The position numbers were made by a program, and so were the translations under genes. The notes under the pieces were generated by a model, which searched no databases, had not been told where the DNA came from, and worked only from the letters and a program-made list of their open reading frames with translations. From Streptomyces sp. 840.1 (GTDB lineage Bacteria > Actinomycetota > Actinomycetes > Streptomycetales > Streptomycetaceae), in contig NZ_RJUU01000001.1 in the NCBI RefSeq assembly GCF_003751445.1, positions 2,237,001 through 2,301,000 on the forward strand: a stretch of 64,000 nucleotides of DNA, read 5' to 3'. Positions 58,418 to 64,000 of the stretch are shown piece by piece (within the stretch, counting starts at the first letter, position 1; every line of letters starts with the position of its first letter).

Positions 58418-59823
58418 GGTCGGACCACCTGGGTCATCTCGGCGTCGGAGGTCGGCGCGGGGGCCGGGGCGGGGCGGCGGGCGGTGTCGCTGATCCGGAT
58501 GAGGATGGCGATCAGCGCCCAGTTGGCCAGTACGGACGAACCGCCGTACGCGAGGAACGGCATGGTCATACCGCTGAGCGGGATGAGGCCCATGACGCCG
58601 CCGGCCACCACGAACACCTGGATCGCGAAGGCGCCCGAGAGGCCGATCGCGAGGAGTTTGCCGAAGGGGTCACGAGCGGCGAGGGCCGTGCGGACGCCCC
58701 GCTCGACGATCAGGCCGTAGATGAGCAGGACGGCCATCATCCCGGCCAGTCCCAGTTCCTCGCCGACCGTGGAGAGGATGAAGTCCGCGTTGGCGGCGAA
58801 CATGATCAAGTCCGAGTGGCCCTGGCCCAGTCCGGTTCCGAGTGTGCCGCCGGAACCGAAGGACATGAGGGACTGCGCGATCTGGTCGCTCTGCGCCATC
58901 GTCGACTTCGCGAACGGGTCGAGCCAGGCGTTGACGCGTTCCTGCACATGGGGCTCGAAGGACGCCACACCCACCGCACCGGCCGCCGACATCAGCAGGC
59001 CGAAGACGATCCAGCTGGTGCGTTCGGTGGCGACGTACAGCATGACGACGAACAGACCGAAGAACAGGAGGGACGTACCGAGGTCGGTCTCGAAGACGAG
59101 GACCAGGATCGACAGGGCCCAGATAGTGATGATTGGCCCGAGGTCGCGTCCGCGCGGCAGGTACAGACCCATGAAACGGCGGCTGGCCAGTGCCAGCGCG
59201 TCCCGCTTCACCATGAGGTAGCCGGAGAAGAACACGGCGATGAGGATCTTGGCGAACTCACCGGGCTGGATGGTGAACGAGCCGACGCTGATCCAGATCT
59301 TCGCGCCGTTCACCGCGGGGAAGAACATCGGGATGACCAGCAGAATCAGCGCCGCGGCCATCGAGATGTACGTGTAGCGCTGGAGGATGCGGTGGTCCTT
59401 GAGGACGATCAGCACGGCGACGAAGAGCGCGACACCGATCGCCGAGTAAAGCAGCTGCTTGGGGGCGTCCGGGCTGTACGAGCCGTACAGGTACTCCGCT
59501 CGCTGGATCAGCCTGGGCGACTGGTCCAGCCGCCAGATCAGCACCAGGCCCAGGCCGTTGAGCAGCGTGGCCAGCGGCAGGAGCAGCGGGTCCGAGTACG
59601 GGGCGAACTTGCGCACCACGAGGTGAGCGACGCCGCCGAGCAGGATGAGCCCCGCTCCGTAGCCGAACATGCCGGACGGGAGGCTCCCGTCCATGGCGAG
59701 GCCCACGTTGGCGTAGGCGAACACCGAGATGGCGATGGCGAAGACCATCATCATCAGTTCGGTGTTGCGCCGGCTCGGTGCGTCGATCGCGCCGATCGTG
59801 GTCGTGTTGGTGACAACGCTCAT
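58414..59823 (-). CDS. rodA: SEDS-family peptidoglycan polymerase RodA/FtsW
   Basis: 469 residues. About ten membrane helices, with the SEDS signature GSFTIQPGEFAKI, then FETDLGTSLLFF and NADFILSTVGEELG. Polymerises lipid II with PbpA, to which it is coupled by a four-base overlap. The N-terminal tail is short. The ATG start has a GGGGG at longer spacing. A C-terminal Pro/Ala tail of about 25 residues is dispensable-looking. Confidence 0.93.
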   Translation of the reverse strand: MSVVTNTTTIGAIDAPSRRNTELMMMVFAIAISVFAYANVGLAMDGSLPSGMFGYGAGLILLGGVAHLVVRKFAPYSDPLLLPLATLLNGLGLVLIWRLDQSPRLIQRAEYLYGSYSPDAPKQLLYSAIGVALFVAVLIVLKDHRILQRYTYISMAAALILLVIPMFFPAVNGAKIWISVGSFTIQPGEFAKILIAVFFSGYLMVKRDALALASRRFMGLYLPRGRDLGPIITIWALSILVLVFETDLGTSLLFFGLFVVMLYVATERTSWIVFGLLMSAAGAVGVASFEPHVQERVNAWLDPFAKSTMAQSDQIAQSLMSFGSGGTLGTGLGQGHSDLIMFAANADFILSTVGEELGLAGMMAVLLIYGLIVERGVRTALAARDPFGKLLAIGLSGAFAIQVFVVAGGVMGLIPLSGMTMPFLAYGGSSVLANWALIAILIRISDTARRPAPAPAPTSDAEMTQVVRP

Positions 59824-59846
59824 AGTACTGAAGGCCCCCTACGGCT

Positions 59847-61343
59847 TTACTGCTTACCGCACTGCGGGACCAGCTTCTTCTCTTCCTCCGAGAGGCTGGG
59901 ACCAGGAGTGGGAGTCGCTGAAGTCTGGTTGGTCTTGGTGGTGCCGGACTTGTCGGACGACTTGATCGCGTCCGTGTCCGGACCGCCGGCCTGGCCCTCG
60001 TCACTGGGGGCGTTCTTCTCGGCTGCGCGGCGCTGTGCGTCCTTCTTGCAGGCGGTCGCCTGGTTGGAGAGTTCGGTGATCTTCTCGCGGGCGTCCGCGA
60101 GGCTGCCCTCGGTGATGGTCTCCTCGACCTGCTTGCGCTGGTAGGGCGGGAGGTACTTGAGTTCGATCTCGGGGTGGTCGGTCTCCACCTTCGAGAGCGA
60201 GACCCAGGCGAGATCCTGGCTGATGCCCCGGTACAGCGCGACGTTGTCGTTCTTCGCGCCTACGTAGAACTGGGTCTGCGTCCACCGGTAGCCGCCGTAC
60301 AGACCGCCGCCGATGACCGCCAGCGCGAGCACGATGTACAGCGACCGCTTGAGCCACTTGCGGCCGCCGGGCTTGACGAAGTCCTCGTCGGAGTAGGACC
60401 CGAAGGACCCGTCCGGCATTCCGTCGTAGCCGGCGTCGTCACCGCTGCCGGGAGGGCCGAAGCCCCCTGCGGGCGGCGGGACGGGGCGGCCGAGGCCGGC
60501 CGCCCGCCCGGCGGGGGTCTCCATCGCGCCGGCGTCGTTCAGCTGGGCTGCCTGGTTCTCCGCGACCGCGCCGACGATGACCGGGGTGTCGTTGAGCTGC
60601 CCGGCCAGGGTGTCGTTGCCGTCGACGTCGAAGACGTCCGCGACGATGCAGGTGATGTTGTCCGGGCCACCGCCGCGCAGCGCGAGCTGGATCAGGTCCT
60701 GGATGGTCTCCTGCGGCCCCTGGTAGCTGGCGAGGGTCTCCTCCATCGTCTGGTGGGAGACGACGCCGGAGAGGCCGTCGGAGCAGATCAGGTAACGGTC
60801 GCCGGCCCGGACCTCGCGGATGGAGAGGTCGGGTTCGACGTGGTCGCCGCTGCCCAGTGCGCGCATCAGCAGGGAGCGCTGCGGGTGGGTGGTGGCCTCC
60901 TCCTCGGTGATCCGGCCCTCGTCGACCAGCCGCTGAACCCAGGTGTGGTCCTGCGTGATCTGGGTCAGTACACCGTCACGCAGCAGGTAAGCGCGTGAGT
61001 CGCCGACGTGGACGAGACCGAGGCGCTGACCGGTCCACAGGAGGGCGGTGAGCGTGGTGCCCATGCCCTCCAGCTGGGGGTCCTCCTCGACCATCATGCG
61101 CAGTTGGTCATTGGCCCGCTGGACCGCCGTACCGAGCGAGGTGAGGATGTCGGAGCCGGGTACGTCGTCGTCGAGCTGGACGAGTGTGGAGATCACCTCG
61201 GAACTGGCGACCTCACCCGCGGCCTGTCCGCCCATTCCGTCGGCGATGGCGAGAAGGCGAGGTCCGGCATAACCGGAGTCCTCGTTGCCTTCCCGGATCA
61301 TGCCCTTGTGCGATCCGGCGGCGAAGCGCAGGGAAAGACTCAT
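59847..61343 (-). CDS. pstP: PP2C-family protein phosphatase PstP
   Basis: 498 residues from ATG 61343, where GAGG lies five bases upstream. Mn-dependent Ser/Thr phosphatase that reverses PknB. Metal-binding residues lie in GNEDSGY, AIADGMGG, LVHVGDSRAYLL, LICSDGLSG and GGGPDNITCI. A Gly/Pro linker leads to a membrane helix (SLYIVLALAVIGGGLYGGY) and an extracytoplasmic tail of about 150 residues with charged repeats. Upstream extension to 61397 is possible. Confidence 0.93.
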   Translation of the reverse strand: MSLSLRFAAGSHKGMIREGNEDSGYAGPRLLAIADGMGGQAAGEVASSEVISTLVQLDDDVPGSDILTSLGTAVQRANDQLRMMVEEDPQLEGMGTTLTALLWTGQRLGLVHVGDSRAYLLRDGVLTQITQDHTWVQRLVDEGRITEEEATTHPQRSLLMRALGSGDHVEPDLSIREVRAGDRYLICSDGLSGVVSHQTMEETLASYQGPQETIQDLIQLALRGGGPDNITCIVADVFDVDGNDTLAGQLNDTPVIVGAVAENQAAQLNDAGAMETPAGRAAGLGRPVPPPAGGFGPPGSGDDAGYDGMPDGSFGSYSDEDFVKPGGRKWLKRSLYIVLALAVIGGGLYGGYRWTQTQFYVGAKNDNVALYRGISQDLAWVSLSKVETDHPEIELKYLPPYQRKQVEETITEGSLADAREKITELSNQATACKKDAQRRAAEKNAPSDEGQAGGPDTDAIKSSDKSGTTKTNQTSATPTPGPSLSEEEKKLVPQCGKQ

Positions 61344-61472
61344 GCGCACCTCGCCCGTCGGTTCGGGGTACAGCCGGTCTCGCGCCACACTGCCCACCCT
61401 CCGGTCGGGAGCCCGGCAGGGTCCGATGCCCGTGCCACCGCGGCTCGCTCGCTCCGCTCGCTCATTGTCGTA

Positions 61473-61988
61473 CTACTTCCGCAGCTCGATGACGGTCTTG
61501 CCGATCCGGATCGGCGCGCCCAGCGGAACAGGCGTCGGGGTGGTGAGACGGGTCCGGTCCAGATACGTGCCGTTGGTGGACCCGAGATCCTCGACGATCC
61601 ACTGACCGTCACGGTCGGGGTAGATCCTGGCATGCCTGCTGGACGCGTAGTCGTCGTCCAGCACGATCGTTGAATCATGGGCCCGGCCCAGCGAGATGGT
61701 CTGCCCCTGGAGCGCCACCGTGGTGCCGGTGAGGCTCCCCTCGGAGACGACCAGCTTTGTCGGTGCCCCCCGGCGCTGGCGGCCGGGCTGCTGGCGCTGC
61801 TGCGGTGGTGCCGCGGCGGTTTGGCGTGCCTGTGGCGGGCGTGCGTCGTTCGCAGTGCGGCGTGAGCCGCGCTGCGTCACGCGCGTTCCGAACAGGTCGC
61901 TGCGGATGACCTGGACGGCCACGATCACGAACAGCCACAGAACAGCCAGGAATCCTAGCCGCATGACCGTAAGGGTCAGCTCTGACAT
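61473..61988 (-). CDS. fhaB: FHA-domain protein FhaB, membrane-anchored
   Basis: 171 residues. An N-terminal membrane helix (LGFLAVLWLFVIVAVQVI) and Gln/Arg-rich linker precede an FHA domain (about 75-171) with LGRAHDSTIVL, SSRHARIY and GSTNGTY. FHA domains bind phosphothreonine, so it likely recruits PknB-phosphorylated targets. It lies between pstP and fhaA, 10 bases after the fhaA stop. Confidence 0.93.
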   Translation of the reverse strand: MSELTLTVMRLGFLAVLWLFVIVAVQVIRSDLFGTRVTQRGSRRTANDARPPQARQTAAAPPQQRQQPGRQRRGAPTKLVVSEGSLTGTTVALQGQTISLGRAHDSTIVLDDDYASSRHARIYPDRDGQWIVEDLGSTNGTYLDRTRLTTPTPVPLGAPIRIGKTVIELRK

Positions 61989-61998
61989 TGCCCCCGCT

Positions 61999-62892
61999 TC
62001 ACCCTTCGGCTTGCCTGTAAACGATGGTGGTGTTGCCCACGACGATCCGCGAGCCGTCGCGGAGCGTAGCGCGGGTTGTGTGCTGCCCGTCTACCACGAT
62101 GCCGTTGGTAGACCCGAGATCCTGGATCGTCGAGGGCGTTCCGGTCCGGATCTCACAGTGCCGGCGGGAAACGCCGGGGTCGTCGATCCGCACGTCGGCG
62201 TCGGTGCTTCGGCCCATCACCAACGTCGGGCGGGAGATCTGATGGCGGGTGCCGTTGATCTCGATCCAGCGTCGCACCTGCGTGTTCGGCAGGGGGCTGG
62301 GATTGGCCGGCGGGCGCCGGTCGGATGAGGATGCCGCAGGACGCCCGGCGCCCGGCGGCGGGGTCGCGGGCATGGGCGGGGCGGAGGTGGGCGGATAGCC
62401 GTACCCGCCGGGGGCCTGTGGAGCGGCGGGGCGCCCGTGGCCGGAACGAGGGGGGCCGGCCGGCTGTCCGGGCTGGCTCTGGAATCCCTGCGGCTCGGGC
62501 TGGCCCTGCTGTGACGTACTCGACGCAAGGGTGCGGCTGCGTACCCGGTACAGGCCGGTGTCGAGGTCGTCGGCCTTCTCCAGGTGGACCTTGATCGGGC
62601 CCATGAACGTGTACCGCTGCTGCTTGGCGTAGTCCCGGACCAGGCCCGAGAGCTCGTCGCCCAGCTGGCCCGAGTACGGGCTGAGCCGTTCGTAGTCGGG
62701 GGCGCTGAGCTCGACGATGAAGTCGTTGGGGACGACGGTCCGCTCGCGGTTCCAGATGGTGGCGTTGTTGTCGCACTCCCGCTGGAGGGCTCCAGCGATC
62801 TCGACAGGCTGCACCTCGGACTTGAAGACCTTGGCGAAAGTGCCATTGACGAGACCTTCGAGACGTTGCTCGAAACGCTTCATGACTCCCAT
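61999..62892 (-). CDS. fhaA: DUF3662 and FHA-domain protein FhaA
   Basis: 297 residues from an ATG with GGAGGAGG. A DUF3662 domain (1-115, with FEQRLEGLVNGTFAKVFKSE) is joined by a Pro/Gly/Gln linker to a C-terminal FHA domain (about 208-297) with MGRSTDADVRI, SRRHCEI and GSTNGIVV. In mycobacteria FhaA binds the phosphorylated pseudokinase of MviN. Here the separate pseudokinase gene lies about 48 kb to the left. Confidence 0.93.
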   Translation of the reverse strand: MGVMKRFEQRLEGLVNGTFAKVFKSEVQPVEIAGALQRECDNNATIWNRERTVVPNDFIVELSAPDYERLSPYSGQLGDELSGLVRDYAKQQRYTFMGPIKVHLEKADDLDTGLYRVRSRTLASSTSQQGQPEPQGFQSQPGQPAGPPRSGHGRPAAPQAPGGYGYPPTSAPPMPATPPPGAGRPAASSSDRRPPANPSPLPNTQVRRWIEINGTRHQISRPTLVMGRSTDADVRIDDPGVSRRHCEIRTGTPSTIQDLGSTNGIVVDGQHTTRATLRDGSRIVVGNTTIVYRQAEG

Positions 62893-63209
62893 GGGGCACC
62901 TCCTCCGGTGTCGTCGTCCCTGTACTGCTTACTGATCGTATCCACGCGTCGGGAAATCGGCTGGTTCCCCTTGTCTGCACTGCGGATGAGTGTCCCCCCT
63001 CACACGGATCGTAGAGGCGGCCTCCTGACAGTGTCCCGCACCTTGGGTGCACTCAGGAGGAGTGGGGGGCGCCGGGTCCGGGTTCCCGGTTCCCGTCAGG
63101 CGTTCGGTGAAACAAACGGATGTGAATCCGCCCTGTCCAGCGTGCTAATCTTCCTGATGTCGCCAGGGGCTCGCACCGAAAAGTGAGAGTTTCTGGAAAC
63201 ACCACTCAT
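62893..63209. other. Divergent intergenic region before tRNA-Leu
   Basis: 317 bases hold the fhaA promoter and the tRNA-Leu promoter. TAATCT at 63146-63151 is a good -10 for the tRNA; its flanks resemble the tRNA-Ile promoter. No gene is seen. Confidence 0.55.
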
Positions 63210-63292
63210 GCGCGAGTGGCGGAACGGCAGACGCGCTGGCTTCAGGTGCCAGTGTCCTTAGGGACGTGGGGGTTCAAATCCCCCCTCGCGCA
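63210..63292 (+). tRNA. tRNA-Leu (anticodon CAG)
   Basis: 83 bases with a long variable arm. GCGCGAG pairs with CTCGCGC, anticodon loop TTCAGGT gives CAG at 63243-63245, and the T-loop is GGTTCAAATCC. CCA is not encoded. Confidence 0.97.
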
Positions 63293-63300
63293 CAAGAGAG

Positions 63301-63334
63301 AAGCCCCGCAGACCACGGTCTGCGGGGCTTCTTC
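63301..63334 (+). terminator. Terminator after tRNA-Leu
   Basis: A 14-bp perfect stem (AAGCCCCGCAGACC and complement) with a two-base nominal loop, followed by CTTC. Confidence 0.85.
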
Positions 63335-63377
63335 GGTTTGGCGCCCGGCTCGGGTGCGGATGTGCGTGGAGCGCTTG

Positions 63378-63391
63378 GTTTCACGTGAAAC
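63378..63391. promoter_or_regulatory. parS site 7, right of the origin
   Basis: Perfect GTTTCACGTGAAAC after the tRNA-Leu terminator. It is the only parS on the right side of oriC in this window, 35 kb from it. Confidence 0.9.
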
Positions 63392-63392
63392 G

Positions 63393-63480
63393 CCCGGTTG
63401 GTGCCCGTTGGGGGTGGTGGCGGTCGGTTGGGGTGGTGGTGGTGGTGCTCCTGGTCGCGCCGGTTGCGGGCGGGGCTGCC
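63393..63480 (+). other. G-rich tract with GGTGG repeats
   Basis: The plus strand has runs such as TTGGGGGTGGTGGCGG and GGGGTGGTGGTGGTGG. It could form a G-quadruplex. No gene is seen between 63392 and 63622. Confidence 0.4.
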
Positions 63481-63531
63481 GGTCGGGCTGCCCATCGCGC
63501 TTTTCGTCGCGCAGGGAGTGCTGGGATCGTT

Positions 63532-63572
63532 ATACGGAAGGCCGGGACCCAGCGGGTCCCGGCCTTCCGTAT
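63532..63572 (-). terminator. Terminator of the last gene
   Basis: A 19-bp perfect stem (63532-63550 and 63554-63572) with loop agc, 50 bases past the minus-strand stop. Confidence 0.88.
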
Positions 63573-63622
63573 GCGTGGAGTCCCGGTTGTGTGGAGCCTC
63601 AGTTGCGTGGGGTCTCAGCGTT

Positions 63623-64000
63623 TCAGGCGGCGAGCCGGGATGCGAGGCTCTTAGCCTTCTCCGCGGCGTCGGTGAGCGCCTTCGCGCGGGAGGCCTCGGC
63701 GAGTGGGATCAGCTCGGCCATAGCCGGATTGCTGTGGGCCAGGGTCAGCTCCGGGACGATGAAGTCGACCTCGGCGCCGAACATGGACGTCAGCAGCGTC
63801 GCCAGGTAGTTCTGGACGAACTCGGCGCCTTCGCGAGGGGTGCCGGCGGCGTAGGAGCCGCCGCGGCTGGCGACGACCGTGATCGGGGTACCGGCAACGG
63901 GGCTGTCGGGGCCGGCGTTGTGGCCCACGACGATGACGTGGTCGAGCCACGCCTTCAGGGTGGAGGGGATCGAGAAGTTGTACATCGGTGCGCCGATCAG
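63623..64000 (-). CDS. Flavodoxin-fold NAD(P)H oxidoreductase (azoreductase-like), C-terminal part
   Basis: About 125 codons; the N terminus lies outside the window. The fragment has APMYNFSIPSTLKAWLDHVI, the FMN-phosphate/substrate loop of the azoreductase-quinone reductase family. TVVASRGGSYAAGTP follows, and the end is an Ala-rich helix. It probably reduces quinones or azo compounds with NAD(P)H and FMN. Exact substrate not assignable. Confidence 0.8.
   Translation of the reverse strand: MIGAPMYNFSIPSTLKAWLDHVIVVGHNAGPDSPVAGTPITVVASRGGSYAAGTPREGAEFVQNYLATLLTSMFGAEVDFIVPELTLAHSNPAMAELIPLAEASRAKALTDAAEKAKSLASRLAA

Noticed and set aside
63393..63480. The G-rich tract as a definite regulatory G-quadruplex.
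   Set aside because: GGTGG runs are common in this G+C range, and nothing ties it to a gene. Kept only as a low-confidence feature.

Overview
This window is from the chromosome of a Streptomyces species (or a very close relative). It is the core segment around the replication origin. The evidence is a very high G+C content with strong third-position G/C bias, frequent GTG and TTG starts, and the conserved order parB-parA-rsmG-jag-yidC-yidD-rnpA-rpmH-dnaA-oriC-dnaN-gnd-recF-gyrB-gyrA. Around it lie Streptomyces-type families: a sigM/rsmA pair, a sigma-R-type trxBA promoter, LppU/SCO3897-like, DUF6049, DUF6344, DLW-39, DUF5324 and class E sortases. Functions are read from motifs and gene order recalled from S. 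coelicolor; no database search was run.

Left part (1 to about 19.5 kb): a truncated membrane glycosyltransferase-like gene, a bifunctional penicillin-binding protein, a PadR regulator next to inositol-phosphate synthase with a 27-bp palindromic operator candidate, an MFS permease and an LppU-like membrane protein. Two parS sites follow, buried in terminator-like palindromes. Then come the CCA-adding enzyme, a DUF6049 secreted protein, the lipid II flippase MurJ with a separate membrane pseudokinase, sigM-rsmA, trxB-trxA and a GNAT protein.

Origin part (19.7 to 38.9 kb): parAB and the ribosomal protein L34/RNase P/YidC cluster run leftwards; dnaA, dnaN, gnd, recF, a DUF721 (DciA-like) gene, gyrB, gyrA and a DUF3566 gene run rightwards. 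oriC lies between dnaA and dnaN and holds many DnaA boxes. It ends in a run of CTA triplets after a GC cluster, which fits the DnaA-trio unwinding element. A 160-bp inverted-repeat element sits between gyrB and gyrA. Seven perfect parS sites occur, six left of oriC and one to the right.

Right part (38.9 to 64 kb): tRNA-Ile, tRNA-Ala and tRNA-Leu separate blocks of envelope and cell-division genes. These include a vWA protein coupled to a paralogous partner and facing a Ser/Thr kinase, an HTH protein, DUF5324, cyclophilin, a zinc-finger rhomboid protease, a DnaA-box cluster, crgA, DUF881, three class E sortases with a PabA-type amidotransferase, and the actinobacterial growth-control cluster (pknB, pbpA, rodA, pstP, fhaB, fhaA) on the minus strand. 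The window ends inside a flavodoxin-fold oxidoreductase.

Themes are replication initiation and segregation (DnaA boxes, parS, ParAB, gyrase, DciA-like protein) and phospho-regulated cell-wall growth (PknB, FhaA/FhaB, PstP, MurJ, pseudokinase, PBPs, CrgA). No insertion sequence, prophage or CRISPR array was seen.
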